From contig JALHQO010000011.1 of assembly GCA_022841905.1 (NCBI GenBank), positions 1-64,000 of the forward strand: 64,000 bases of DNA. Reading direction: 5' to 3'. A program made the position numbers and the translations under genes. The notes under the pieces are model-generated. The model had not been told where the DNA came from. It did no database searches and worked only from the letters and a program-made list of their open reading frames with translations. This document shows, in pieces, positions 44,102-52,335 of the stretch. How positions within the stretch are numbered: position 1 is the stretch's first letter; each line of letters opens with the position of its first letter. Source of the stretch: Hyphomonadaceae bacterium. GTDB taxonomy: Bacteria > Pseudomonadota > Alphaproteobacteria > Caulobacterales > Aquidulcibacteraceae.

Positions 44102-44118
44102 ATACCCCCAAGGGGTAT
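44102..44118 (+). promoter_or_regulatory. CsoR/RcnR-type operator and -10 element
   Basis: ATACCCCCAAGGGGTAT is a G/C-tract palindrome of the type bound by CsoR/RcnR-family repressors. The adjacent TATGAT (44116-44121) reads as a -10, with TGGACA (44095-44100) as a -35 at a short 15-bp spacing. It lies 12 bp before the CsoR-like ATG, so the repressor would block its own promoter. Confidence 0.78.
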
Positions 44119-44130
44119 GATAAAGCGGCC

Positions 44131-44400
44131 ATGCGAGATCGAACACACTTGTTGAACCGCCTGAAACGCGTCGAGGGCCAAGTGCGCGGCCTCGCCGGCA
44201 TGATTGAGGACGGCCGCTACTGCATCGATGTGCTGACTCAATTGCGCGCGGCCCGCGCGGCGCTGACCCGCGTCGAGCAGTTGATGCTCAAGGAACATCT
44301 CAACCACTGCATCGAGAGCGCCATCGTCAGCGGCGACGCGGGACAACAGCGCAAGAAAGCCTCGGAGTTGATCGAGTTACTGGTCAGGAGCGAGAAATGA
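44131..44400 (+). CDS. CsoR/RcnR/FrmR-family metal-sensing repressor
   Basis: An 89-aa all-helical repressor. The metal/thiol ligands in CsoR order are visible: Cys in DGRYCIDVLTQL, then His and Cys in KEHLNHCIESAI (C-H-C pattern as in copper-sensing CsoR). NRLKRVEGQVRGLAGMIE is the family N-terminus. The operator sits directly upstream, and the next gene starts within its stop codon (ATGA), linking it to a His-rich outer-membrane protein. Copper is the most likely signal; other metals are possible. Confidence 0.92.
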   Translation: MRDRTHLLNRLKRVEGQVRGLAGMIEDGRYCIDVLTQLRAARAALTRVEQLMLKEHLNHCIESAIVSGDAGQQRKKASELIELLVRSEK

Positions 44401-45758
44401 ACTTCTGGATCGCAACGTCAGCGCTTTGCCTGGCCGTCTGGGCGTGGCCTGCGCTGGCGCAAGAGCATCAGCACGACCACACGCCGCCCGCTCAGCAGCA
44501 AGAAGAGCCGGCGCACGACCACGACGCGACGCAGGCGGGTCACGACCAGCATGCCGAAGACCATTCCGGGATGCAGCATGGCGGCCACGACACGATGGCC
44601 GCGATGACCGGGCTCTATGGCGCCTACCCGATGGGGCGCGACGCTTCCGGCACGGCGTGGCAGCCGGATGTCTCCTCACACGGCGGCGTGCACGGCCAAG
44701 CGGGCGACTGGATGCTGATGGGGCACGTGATGCTCAATGGCGTCTACGCATGGTCGGATGGGCCGCGTGGCGATGAGGAGGCGTACGTGGCCGGCATGAT
44801 CATGGGCTCGGCGCGGCGCGCCGTTGGCGAGCGCGGCACGCTCAATCTGCGCGCCATGCTCTCACCTGATCCGTTCATGGGCGCGGACGGCTATCCGCTC
44901 CTGTTCGCGGCAGGGGAAAGCGCCGATGGCGTCGAGCCACTGGTGGATCGCCAGCATCCGCACGATTTGTTCATGGAATTGTCGGCCTCCTATGCGCACC
45001 AGCTTGGCGAAAATTCCTCGGTGTTCGTTTATGGCGGCCTACCAGGCGAACCGGCGTTCGGACCGCCGGCCTTCATGCATCGCATGGCGGCGACGGATTC
45101 GCCGGAAGCGCCGCTGACACACCATTGGTTCGACAGCACGCACATCACCTTCGGCGTGCTGACCGCCGGCTACATCCACGGCGACTTCAAGATCGAAGCA
45201 TCCCAGTTCCGCGGCCGCGAGCCGGATGAGGATCGCTACGACATCGAGAGCGGCGATCTGGATTCGACGGCGGTGCGCCTTTCTTGGAACCCGAGCGACA
45301 ATCTCTCGCTGCAGGCATCCTGGGCCGACATCGAAAGCCCCGAAGCGTTGCATCCCGACGAGGATGAAGAGCGCGTCTCAGTGAGCGGGATCTATACGCG
45401 CCGCATCGGCGAAAACGGCTGGTGGTCCGCCACCCTCGCCTTCGCCAACAAGGAACGCAGCGATGGCGTCTCGCTCGACGCATGGCTCACCGAAGCCGCC
45501 TGGCATCCCAACGATCGCTGGACCGTGTTCGCACGCGGCGAAGCGATCGAGACGGATGAGCTTGGCGTGCATCACGGCCCGGTGGAGGACGTGCAGCGCT
45601 TGAGCCTCGGCGCCATCCGCGATTTCCGCATCAACGAAAACGTCGTCTTCGGCGTTGGCGCGCTGGTGCAGCAACATTTCGCGTCGGACTCGCTTGAGCC
45701 CAGCTATGGCGGCGACCAGGAGGGCGCGATGGCGTTCGTTCGGCTCAAGATCGGATAA
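44397..45758 (+). CDS. His-rich putative outer-membrane beta-barrel protein
   Basis: A 453-aa exported protein. The signal peptide (ATSALCLAVWAWPALAQ) is followed by a ~50-residue metal-binding-like stretch (EHQHDHTPP...AHDHDATQAGHDQHAEDHSGMQHGGHD) and then a barrel-like region of alternating aromatic strands (FFDSTHITFGVLTAGYIHGDFKIEASQFRGREPDEDRYD), ending in AFVRLKIG. Met/His pairs (GMQHGG, GLYGAYPMG) also suggest Cu. It is coupled to the CsoR-type repressor by ATGA, so it is probably metal-inducible. Transporter, sink or receptor role cannot be told. Confidence 0.8.
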   Translation: MNFWIATSALCLAVWAWPALAQEHQHDHTPPAQQQEEPAHDHDATQAGHDQHAEDHSGMQHGGHDTMAAMTGLYGAYPMGRDASGTAWQPDVSSHGGVHGQAGDWMLMGHVMLNGVYAWSDGPRGDEEAYVAGMIMGSARRAVGERGTLNLRAMLSPDPFMGADGYPLLFAAGESADGVEPLVDRQHPHDLFMELSASYAHQLGENSSVFVYGGLPGEPAFGPPAFMHRMAATDSPEAPLTHHWFDSTHITFGVLTAGYIHGDFKIEASQFRGREPDEDRYDIESGDLDSTAVRLSWNPSDNLSLQASWADIESPEALHPDEDEERVSVSGIYTRRIGENGWWSATLAFANKERSDGVSLDAWLTEAAWHPNDRWTVFARGEAIETDELGVHHGPVEDVQRLSLGAIRDFRINENVVFGVGALVQQHFASDSLEPSYGGDQEGAMAFVRLKIG

Positions 45759-45836
45759 AAATCCGCGCGACCTCTGTCGGCGCGGCGCGCGCTAGATCGT
45801 CTTCAAGCAAGACCTACCCATCGAAGGGATTCTTGC

Positions 45837-46481
45837 ATGACGCTCAAACTCTACGAATTCGCCGTGACCCGCTCCGCCCGTGTCCGCTGGACGCTACTGG
45901 AACTTGGGCTGCCGTTTGAAAGCGTGGCCGGCGAGGAAGCATTCGCGCATCCTGATGTCGCAGCGATCCATCCGCTCGCCAAACTGCCGGCGTTTCGCGA
46001 CAATGGCCGGCCGCTGTTCGAAAGCGCCGCCATCTGCACGTGGCTGGCTGACAGCCATCCTGACGCAAAGCTGATCGCACCGTCCGGCCAGTGGGCGCGC
46101 GCGCTGCACGATCAGTGGACATCCTTCACGCTGTCAGAGATCGAAGCCTATCTGTGGCACACCGCGCGCAACCTCTTCATTCTGCCGGAAGCTGAGCGTC
46201 TGCCGGTGGTGTTTCCGCAGAACGAAGCGGCGGCCAAACGTGGCCTCGCGGCGCTTGATGAGGCGCTGGCCGGCAAGGACTGGCTGATCGACAACCGCTT
46301 CTCGGTTACCGACATTATCGCCGGCTTCGCTGTCGCCTGGGCTTACACGCTCGGCATGACTGAAGGCATGGGCAACGTAAGCGCGTATGCTGAGCGCATC
46401 TTGGCGCGGCCGCTATGCCCGTACGGTGCGATGAAGGACGTGGCGGCGGCTGAACAAGCGAAAGCGGGGGAAGCATTATGA
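45837..46481 (+). CDS. Glutathione S-transferase family protein
   Basis: A 214-aa GST. The thioredoxin-like N-domain (LKLYEFAVTRSARVRWTLLELGLPFESV, with HPLAKLPAFRDNGRPLFESAAICTWLAD carrying the cis-Pro and the Glu-Ser glutathione contacts) and the helical C-domain (DWLIDNRFSVTDIIAGFAVAWA with the N-capping box) are complete. Ser in TRSARV may be the catalytic residue. It is coupled by ATGA to a DoxX-family gene. Confidence 0.9.
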   Translation: MTLKLYEFAVTRSARVRWTLLELGLPFESVAGEEAFAHPDVAAIHPLAKLPAFRDNGRPLFESAAICTWLADSHPDAKLIAPSGQWARALHDQWTSFTLSEIEAYLWHTARNLFILPEAERLPVVFPQNEAAAKRGLAALDEALAGKDWLIDNRFSVTDIIAGFAVAWAYTLGMTEGMGNVSAYAERILARPLCPYGAMKDVAAAEQAKAGEAL

Positions 46482-46873
46482 AAGCGAGCGCATCGATCTG
46501 GGCTGGCCGTGTGCTGAGCGGCTTGTTTGCGCTCTTTATTCTGGGTGCGTCGGTGGCGCCTAAGCTCACCGGCATGCCGGTGGCGGAAGAGACGATGGCG
46601 CAGCTCGGATGGCCGCCAGGGCACACGCTCTGGATCGGCGTGCTCGAACTGAGCTTAGTGCTGCTCTATCTCTTCCCGCGCACGAGCGTGCTGGGCGCGG
46701 TGCTGTGGATGGGCCTGCTCGGCGGCGCGATGGCGACGCAAATCCGCGCCGACACTCCGCTGTTCAGCCACCAGCTGTTCAGCCTCTATCTCGGGCTCAT
46801 CATGTGGGGTGGTTTGTGGCTGCGCGACGAAAAGCTGCGCGCGCTGTTTCCGTGGCGGGGAACGCGCGCTTAG
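46478..46873 (+). CDS. DoxX-family membrane protein
   Basis: A 131-aa protein with four membrane helices (WAGRVLSGLFALFILGASVAPKL, LWIGVLELSLVLLYLFPR, TSVLGAVLWMGLLGGAMATQIRA, FSLYLGLIMWGGLWLRDE). It matches the small DoxX-like group often found beside GST or thiol-stress genes. The start overlaps the GST stop (ATGA). Function unknown; redox or membrane-stress links are suggested for relatives. Confidence 0.85.
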   Translation: MKASASIWAGRVLSGLFALFILGASVAPKLTGMPVAEETMAQLGWPPGHTLWIGVLELSLVLLYLFPRTSVLGAVLWMGLLGGAMATQIRADTPLFSHQLFSLYLGLIMWGGLWLRDEKLRALFPWRGTRA

Positions 46874-46961
46874 CGCGCGTCGCGCCAACACCCGATGCGG
46901 TCCGCGCTGGTGGTTTTTCGATCGCTGACGTACTCGACGCAATTGCAACGATTCATTGTGT

Positions 46962-47204
46962 TCACCAAAGCCGCTTGTTGGCAAAAGCTTTGCCAGAGCC
47001 TGACTTTAGATATCGCTCAAAGGCGATTGCTCGCTTCTCATCTTCAAACGTCAAATAGCCGACCAATCGCCATGGCCGGAATTTTGAAGTGTGAGAAGAA
47101 TCCCCCTTGTTGTGAGCCTTCAGTCGAGCGCTCACATCAGTGGTGAAGCCCGTGTAGCGCTGGTCAGGGCGGACCTCGCTCACAATCATATAAACGTAGA
47201 ACAT
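46962..47204 (-). CDS. GIY-YIG nuclease family protein
   Basis: An 80-aa single GIY-YIG domain of the UPF0213/YhbQ-like size. The GIY and YIG motifs appear as YVYMIVS and RYTGFTTD, followed by R-x-x-x-H (RLKAHNKG) and the catalytic Glu in FEDEKRAIAFERYLK. These small proteins are putative endonucleases of unknown target. It stands alone beside a REP-like palindrome. Confidence 0.9.
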   Translation of the reverse strand: MFYVYMIVSEVRPDQRYTGFTTDVSARLKAHNKGDSSHTSKFRPWRLVGYLTFEDEKRAIAFERYLKSGSGKAFANKRLW

Positions 47205-47224
47205 AGGTCATCTTAGGCCGGAGG

Positions 47225-47250
47225 CCCTCCTTCGCTAAAGCTTCGGAGGG
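47225..47250. repeat. REP-like palindrome, type ccctccTTCGCT..AGCTTCggaggg
   Basis: ccctccttcgctaaagcttcggaggg folds as ccctcc/ggaggg around an imperfect inner dyad and has the same plan as the element at 24150-24177. It lies between the GIY-YIG gene and a tRNA gene; a further dyad, gccttcgcgc...gcgcgaaggc, follows at about 47252-47311. Confidence 0.5.
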
Positions 47251-47312
47251 CAGCCTTCGCGCGTTGGGGGGTCTGGGCTGGGCCTGCCAGCCATAGCGCG
47301 AAGCGCGAAGGC

Positions 47313-47397
47313 TGGTGCGCTCGAGAGGACTCGAACCTCCACGATGTTACTCGCTGCCACCTCAAGGCAGTGCGTCTACCAATTCCGCCACGAGCGC
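47313..47397 (-). tRNA. tRNA-Leu(GAG)
   Basis: The minus strand gives an 85-nt class II tRNA. The acceptor stem is GCGCTCG/CGAGCGC with encoded CCA. The D region is GGAATTGGTAGACGC and the anticodon loop CTGCCTTGAGGTGGCAG gives anticodon GAG. There is a long variable arm, and the T-loop is GGTTCGAGTCC. Leucine is assigned from the anticodon and the type II arm. Confidence 0.96.
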
Positions 47398-47438
47398 ATT
47401 TGAGCGCGGGGGGTTACCAGACCCGCCCGCAACGAACA

Positions 47439-47463
47439 AGGGCCGGAGCTTGGCCCCGGCCCT
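47439..47463 (-). terminator. Hairpin after the 47.5-kb gene (weak terminator)
   Basis: An 8-bp stem agggccgg / ccggccct encloses a 9-nt loop, 26 bp after the stop of the minus-strand gene. The minus strand continues TTGTTCG, a poor T-run. Confidence 0.5.
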
Positions 47464-47488
47464 GCCGCATCAGGTCATTTCGACCCAA

Positions 47489-47971
47489 TTATTGAGAATA
47501 GAGCTCCGAGATGTGGAGCTGGGCATTTTCCAGGCGAGCGCCGCCATAGGTGCCGACCCAGATTTCATAACGGCCCGACATCGGACGGTTGAAGCGAACC
47601 ATCGGATTGAGGCCGTTCACGCCAGCATCGTCATCGCAATACCAGGTGCCGTCCGGGGCGTTGACGACCAGGGTGGTGTCCGCGCCAGAGGCGACCGAGA
47701 GGATGAGCGGATAGCCGCCGCCTGCGTTGTAGTTCAGGCGGACGTCCGGTGCGTTGGTGATGAAGCCACGGCACGACGAGCTCAGACGCTGAGCATCGAG
47801 ATTGCCGCCGGACTGCAGGTTAATGACCTGCGGATCGGGCGTGAAGCCGTAATTGAGGTTCAACGTGCCGTAGTTCGGCGCGGCGTTGAAATCTTGCGCC
47901 GACGCGATGGAAGCGGTGGCGACAGCAGCGAGCGCGACGCCAGCGGCGACGAAGCGAGCGATAGGAGACAT
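47489..47971 (-). CDS. Exported protein of unknown function (PPC-like strands)
   Basis: A 160-aa exported protein. The signal peptide is cut after SIASAQ. The mature part starts with an Asn/Tyr-rich stretch (NAAPNYGTLNLNYGFTPDP) and continues with a beta-sandwich-like pattern containing NAPDGTWYCDDDAGVNGLNPMVRFNRPMSGRYEIWVGTY, reminiscent of bacterial pre-peptidase C-terminal (PPC) domains. Two Cys may pair. The start ATG 47971 fits the signal peptide; the track ORF begins 26 codons earlier. Function unknown. Confidence 0.75.
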   Translation of the reverse strand: MSPIARFVAAGVALAAVATASIASAQDFNAAPNYGTLNLNYGFTPDPQVINLQSGGNLDAQRLSSSCRGFITNAPDVRLNYNAGGGYPLILSVASGADTTLVVNAPDGTWYCDDDAGVNGLNPMVRFNRPMSGRYEIWVGTYGGARLENAQLHISELYSQ

Positions 47972-48103
47972 GAGTGTATTTCCCCGGTTTCGCGCGTCGG
48001 GCTCTGACGCGCAGTCTAAACGATGGCGTCCCGCGCCTGAGCCGCACATGAACAGATCGATAAGGTTGCGTCTACCCCCTAGAACGGGTGAGCAACGGGC
48101 AAT

Positions 48104-48361
48104 CTACGCGGCGGCGTTGAACTCGTGCACGTCAGCCGCTTCGGTGACGGTAATGCATAACCGATCGCCCTGGATGGTGATCTCGCCCCGCGCGATCGGA
48201 TGGCCGTTGGCGAGGATCCAGAGTTGGTCGCTCTCCTTAGTGTCCAACGGAATCACGGCGCCGCGGCCCATGCGCAAAAGTTGCTGCATCGGCATGCGGC
48301 AGCGCCCGAGGACGACCGCGAGTTCGACGTCGACGTGATTGACCTGGCTTTTGTGCGACAC
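48104..48361 (-). CDS. FliM/FliN-family (SpoA) domain protein, stand-alone
   Basis: An 85-aa protein that is a single surface-presentation-of-antigens domain: VDVELAVVLGRCRMPMQQLLRMGRGAVIPLDTKESDQLWILANGHPIARGEITIQGDRLCITVTEA. This is the flagellar switch FliN C-terminal fold. It starts at GTG and lacks the N-terminal region of typical FliN. No flagellar gene is nearby, so it may be the FliN of this organism placed apart, or a paralogue with another partner. Confidence 0.82.
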   Translation of the reverse strand: MSHKSQVNHVDVELAVVLGRCRMPMQQLLRMGRGAVIPLDTKESDQLWILANGHPIARGEITIQGDRLCITVTEAADVHEFNAAA

Positions 48362-48414
48362 CTGACGACCCCATTTGATTCTGCTCTAGTCGAACCGGAA
48401 AGGGTTGCAGGGGC

Positions 48415-49095
48415 GTGAACGAACGAGCGGCTATTGGCTGGGCGGTGTCGCCAGGTCTGGTTCAATATGAGCCAGCAGTCGCGGCGATGGAGGCGCGCGC
48501 CGCCGCGATTGCGGCCGGCGAAGCCGGCGAACTCGTTTGGCTTCTAGAACATCCCCCACTCTACACCGCCGGCGTCAGCGCCAAAGATGGCGATCTCTTG
48601 GACGCAACGCGCTTTCCGGTTTTCCGCAGCGGCCGTGGCGGCCAATTCACCTATCACGGGCCCGGCCAGCGCGTGGCTTACATCATGCTCGACCTCCGCG
48701 AGCGCGGGCGCGACGTGACCAAGTTCGTCGCGGATCTCGAACATTGGATCATCGGCGCGCTGGACGATTTCAACGTCAGAGGCGAGGTGCGTGAGGGCCG
48801 CGTCGGCGTATGGGTCGAGCGAAAAGGCCCCGGCTGGGCGCGCGAGGACAAGATCGCCGCCATCGGCGTGCGCTTGCGCAAATGGGTGAGCTTCCACGGC
48901 ATTGCATTGAACGTAGAGCCGGACCTCGAGCATTTTTCCGGCATCACTCCCTGCGGAATCAGCGCGCCGCAATTCGGCGTAACAAGCCTGGTCGATCTCG
49001 GCCTGCCGGTGACGATGGCGGATGCCGACGCTGCCCTGCGCGCCTCTTTCGAACGCGTGTTCGGCGCGACAAGAGCAGCGGCGCCGCCTTTGTGA
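48415..49095 (+). CDS. lipB: Octanoyltransferase LipB
   Basis: A 226-aa enzyme that moves octanoate from ACP to lipoyl domains. Landmark segments: [12 protein letters not shown] near residue 42, [23 protein letters not shown] near 71 (RGG-x-x-TYHGPGQ signature), [22 protein letters not shown] with the catalytic Lys, and [17 protein letters not shown] with the catalytic Cys. The start is GTG 48415. It is divergent from the FliN-like gene (53 bp). Confidence 0.96.
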   Translation: MNERAAIGWAVSPGLVQYEPAVAAMEARAAAIAAGEAGELVWLLEHPPLYTAGVSAKDGDLLDATRFPVFRSGRGGQFTYHGPGQRVAYIMLDLRERGRDVTKFVADLEHWIIGALDDFNVRGEVREGRVGVWVERKGPGWAREDKIAAIGVRLRKWVSFHGIALNVEPDLEHFSGITPCGISAPQFGVTSLVDLGLPVTMADADAALRASFERVFGATRAAAPPL

Positions 49096-49153
49096 CATGC
49101 GATTCGCCGCTTCCGGGTAGCGCGCGGTAACGAACGTTACCTACGCTTCTGGC

Positions 49154-50503
49154 ATGAGTGATTCCGCCTTCTCGACGCTTTTCTCCAGCGACTTCGCCGA
49201 CAAGGCCCTCCGCGCGACGACGCGTGACGGCTTGCTGTCAGTGGCCGACGTCACTGCGAACGTACGCAAGGCGACATGGACGCGCGTCGGCTTCGCTGCG
49301 GTGATGGCGGTGCTTTCGTTGGCGGTGTTGCCGCCGGTGGTCGCGGGCGGTTGGCTGGCGCTGATCGCCGCGTGGGAGCTGGTGATCCGCGTCGCGATCG
49401 AGGATCGCGTTGTTACGCCAGCCGCGCAGCGATCACAGCAGAAAGGCTTCTACTGGCTGGCGGGCGTTCATTTCATCGGCGGCCTCGCCTTCACGGCTTA
49501 TCCAGTGCTGGCGTGGTCGACCGGCGACGCGATCGGCATGGTGTTGGCGACGGCGTGGATCTGCAGTTCGGCGAACCATGTGTTCGTGTATTTCTCGCCA
49601 AATCGGCTGGTGACGTGGGCGTGCCTTGGGCCGGTTGCACTCTGTGCGCTCGTTGCACCCTTCACGGTCTCCGGCTTCACGCTCTCGGCGCTGGTCGCCT
49701 CGGCGACTTTGGCGGCGCTCATCGTATCTGCTGGCATGATGGGCTTTGACCGGCGCGTTCTCCTTGGCTCGCTCGCCAAGCATGCGGCGGCGCGCATGTC
49801 GGCAGAACAAGCCAACGCCGCCAAGTCGCAGTTTTTGGCGACGATGAGCCACGAATTGCGCACCCCGCTCAACGCCGTGATCGGCTATGCCGAATTGATC
49901 GAGGAAGAAGCCCAAGGGGCGGTGGCGCAGGACGCGGAGAAGATCCGCGACGCTGCACGACAATTGCTCGGCGTTATCGATGTTATTCTCGATTTGTCGA
50001 AATTGGAAACCGGCGCGGTGGCGCTCGATCGCGAACGCGTCGAAGTGGCGGCGCTGTTCGAGCAATTGCGCGAAAGCGCGCCGGCGCTGGCGGCGGCAAA
50101 TGGCAACACGGTGACGATCGTTGAGACGACGCCGCTGGGCCAAGCCGAGATCGATCATCGCCGGCTCTATCAAAGCATCATGCAACTCGTCTCGAACGCG
50201 GCGAAGTTCACCAAGAATGGCGAGATCAAAATCACGGGCGCGCGGCGCGTCGTCGATGGCCGCGCGCGATTGGAATTCGCCGTGGCCGACACCGGCATCG
50301 GCATCAGCCCCGAGCAGCAAACACGAATCTTCGAGCCATTCGTACAGGCCGAGGGTGACAGCGCACGCCGCTATGAGGGCGCGGGGCTCGGGCTCACTTT
50401 GGTGCGCCGGCTTGCGCGGCTGATGGACGGCGATGTCACGCTCGTCAGCACGCCTAGCCGCGGCTCGACCTTCACGCTCTGGATCGACGCCGGGTCGGCC
50501 TGA
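49154..50503 (+). CDS. Membrane sensor histidine kinase
   Basis: A 449-aa kinase. About five to six membrane helices occupy ~45-210 without a large periplasmic sensor loop. HisKA follows with the phospho-His in QFLATMSHELRTPLNAVIGY near 235. The ATPase domain shows N box LVSNAAKFT, G1 DTGIGIS and G2 GAGLGLTLVRRLA. There is no receiver domain and no adjacent response regulator, so it is an orphan; in this lineage such kinases often feed phosphorelays. Its signal is unknown. Confidence 0.92.
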   Translation: MSDSAFSTLFSSDFADKALRATTRDGLLSVADVTANVRKATWTRVGFAAVMAVLSLAVLPPVVAGGWLALIAAWELVIRVAIEDRVVTPAAQRSQQKGFYWLAGVHFIGGLAFTAYPVLAWSTGDAIGMVLATAWICSSANHVFVYFSPNRLVTWACLGPVALCALVAPFTVSGFTLSALVASATLAALIVSAGMMGFDRRVLLGSLAKHAAARMSAEQANAAKSQFLATMSHELRTPLNAVIGYAELIEEEAQGAVAQDAEKIRDAARQLLGVIDVILDLSKLETGAVALDRERVEVAALFEQLRESAPALAAANGNTVTIVETTPLGQAEIDHRRLYQSIMQLVSNAAKFTKNGEIKITGARRVVDGRARLEFAVADTGIGISPEQQTRIFEPFVQAEGDSARRYEGAGLGLTLVRRLARLMDGDVTLVSTPSRGSTFTLWIDAGSA

Positions 50504-50595
50504 TCGCTTTTTTCGGGACGCTCGCGTCCAAATCCGCTTCGCGACGCATCTGTGTCAGCAACAGGGCAAGATAAGCCCGAACATGGAGCGTACCG

Positions 50596-50991
50596 ATGGA
50601 TGCCGAAATCTTTGTGCCGTTTACGTTTTTCGCCTTTCTCGCGGCGGTGATCCTGATCCCCGTGCTCGCCAAGGAGCGGACCAAGCGTTCGGCCCACGAC
50701 CTCATCTCTCAGGCCATGGCGCGCGGCCAACCGCTTGAGCCGACGCTGGTGTCGCAACTCACTCAGAATATGCTCGACGAGGGAAACCGCGCCCGCAAAA
50801 GCTTGGGCAATGGTGTGATCCTGCTGGCGCTCGCGGTCGGTTTTCTGGGCGCAGGCTACGTCATTGACGGCTACGGCCACGACGACGATGTCATCCGCGG
50901 CATGGCCGTTCCGGCCGTCATCCTCGGCACCGTCGGCGCGGCGTTCATCCTGCTCGCGATCGTGGATTACACGACCAAGAAGCGGACCTAA
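50596..50991 (+). CDS. DUF6249-like membrane protein
   Basis: A 131-aa protein with an N-terminal helix (IFVPFTFFAFLAAVILIPVLA), a short soluble basic segment (KERTKRSAHDLISQAMARGQPLEPTLVSQL) and two C-terminal helices (GVILLALAVGFLGAGYVI, MAVPAVILGTVGAAFILLAIV). It resembles DUF6249 membrane proteins. A strong terminator follows. Function unknown. Confidence 0.78.
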   Translation: MDAEIFVPFTFFAFLAAVILIPVLAKERTKRSAHDLISQAMARGQPLEPTLVSQLTQNMLDEGNRARKSLGNGVILLALAVGFLGAGYVIDGYGHDDDVIRGMAVPAVILGTVGAAFILLAIVDYTTKKRT

Positions 50992-51008
50992 ACCGCCCGA
51001 ACCCTCAG

Positions 51009-51039
51009 GAAGGCCGCGCCCGCCAGCGCGGCCTTCTTT
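51009..51039 (+). terminator. Intrinsic terminator
   Basis: A perfect 11-bp stem gaaggccgcgc / gcgcggccttc with a 6-nt loop is followed by TTT, 17 bp after the membrane-protein stop. Confidence 0.82.
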
Positions 51040-51126
51040 GCGTCTACCGGCGCTTCAGCCGATTGCGGCCTATCTGACGCCCCATTGTCCGGCCAGAATG
51101 GGGCGGTCGTTATCGGGGGTGCTTCC

Positions 51127-52260
51127 GTGAAATCTTGGCTTGCCGCCATCGCTCTGCTTGCCGTCGGCGCCTGCGCCTCGCCCATCGCCGCGCCGCCAGC
51201 CGAGGCGCGCGAGAGTGTTTCGTTGCCGGTCGGCGAGTGGACGCAGATCACCGCAGAGCCGGTGATGCTCGGGCTCGAGCGCTTCACGCCGACATGCTCC
51301 GACGCCCCCGGCGCCGATCCGGCTTATTCGTTCTGGGTGCGTCGCGGGACAGGCGATGGGCTCGTCATCTTCTTCGATGGCGGCGGCGCATGCTGGGATG
51401 ATCTCACCTGCTCGGTGCCGTGGCTCGCAACCGGTCGCAGCGATGACGGCTTCTACAAAGCCGAAATTCTGCCGACCGATAATCCGAACCGCTTCGGCGG
51501 CATCTTCGTGATGAACGACGAACGAAATCCGGTGCGCGACTGGAGCTTCATCTATGTGCCCTATTGCACCGGCGATGTGCACTTAGGCTCGAACTCGCAA
51601 ACTTACACCGACGTCGATAGCGGCGAGCCGTTCGAGATCGAGCATCGCGGCGGCGACAATTTCCGCGCCATTCTGCAATGGGCGCGCCGCAACATGGCGA
51701 CGCCGGAGCGCCTGTTAGTGACCGGATCGAGCGCCGGCGCTTATGGCGCGATTGGTCACTACATCCGCATCCGCGATGCTTACCCGAACGCGAGCGCAGT
51801 GCTGCTCGGCGACGCAGGCCAAGGCGTCACAACGCCGAACTTCTACGATCTGCGCAATGCGCGCTGGGGCTATGAGCCGCCACGAGCGCTGCGCGGTGTC
51901 GATACGGACTCCGTCGCGCGATTGGCCGAGCTCTATCCCAACGATCGCTTCGCGCAGTTCACGACGGCCAATGACCGCACGCAAGCAGCCTTCTATGCGC
52001 TGATGGGCGTCGATGACGCCTGCCGAGCTTGGCGCGAAAAGATGACGCGCGATCTCACGGCGCGGCAAGCGGCGAGCAATTTCCGCTCCTATGTCGGCGC
52101 CGGCGATGCGCACACGATACTGCGCGCGCCGGGCTTCTATACCGACGCGAGCGGCGGCGAACCGTTCCTCCATTGGTTTGCTGCTTTGGTGAATGGGGCA
52201 GGCGCGGAAAACCGGGCCTGCGTCGACTGCCTGCCGCCGCCCTCCCGCTGCGGGTTCTGA
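51127..52260 (+). CDS. Pectinacetylesterase-family lipoprotein (Notum-like hydrolase)
   Basis: A 377-aa exported alpha/beta hydrolase. The GTG start gives a lipoprotein signal (LLAVGAC). The PAE signature segments are GLVIFFDGGGACWDD near residue 80, WSFIYVPYCTGDVHLGS near 140 and the nucleophile GSSAGAYGA near 200, with His in GDAHTILR near 335. Several Cys fit the family disulfides. Plant and bacterial relatives deacetylate pectin; animal Notum removes lipid. The substrate here is an acetylated or acylated glycan by inference. Confidence 0.85.
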   Translation: MKSWLAAIALLAVGACASPIAAPPAEARESVSLPVGEWTQITAEPVMLGLERFTPTCSDAPGADPAYSFWVRRGTGDGLVIFFDGGGACWDDLTCSVPWLATGRSDDGFYKAEILPTDNPNRFGGIFVMNDERNPVRDWSFIYVPYCTGDVHLGSNSQTYTDVDSGEPFEIEHRGGDNFRAILQWARRNMATPERLLVTGSSAGAYGAIGHYIRIRDAYPNASAVLLGDAGQGVTTPNFYDLRNARWGYEPPRALRGVDTDSVARLAELYPNDRFAQFTTANDRTQAAFYALMGVDDACRAWREKMTRDLTARQAASNFRSYVGAGDAHTILRAPGFYTDASGGEPFLHWFAALVNGAGAENRACVDCLPPPSRCGF

Positions 52261-52275
52261 GCCCACTAATGCTAT

Positions 52276-52290
52276 TGCTAATCGTTCTCA
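52276..52290 (+). promoter_or_regulatory. Fur box upstream of the siderophore receptor
   Basis: TGCTAATCGTTCTCA (minus strand TGAGAACGATTAGCA) matches the Fur 7-1-7 pattern TGATAAT-N-ATTATCA at 11-12 of 14 positions and lies 46 bp before the receptor ATG. Iron repression of the receptor is therefore likely. Confidence 0.72.
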
Positions 52291-52335
52291 TTCTTTGCTA
52301 GGTGCTGTCCGTCAGAACGACGGGGAGAACGGGCG

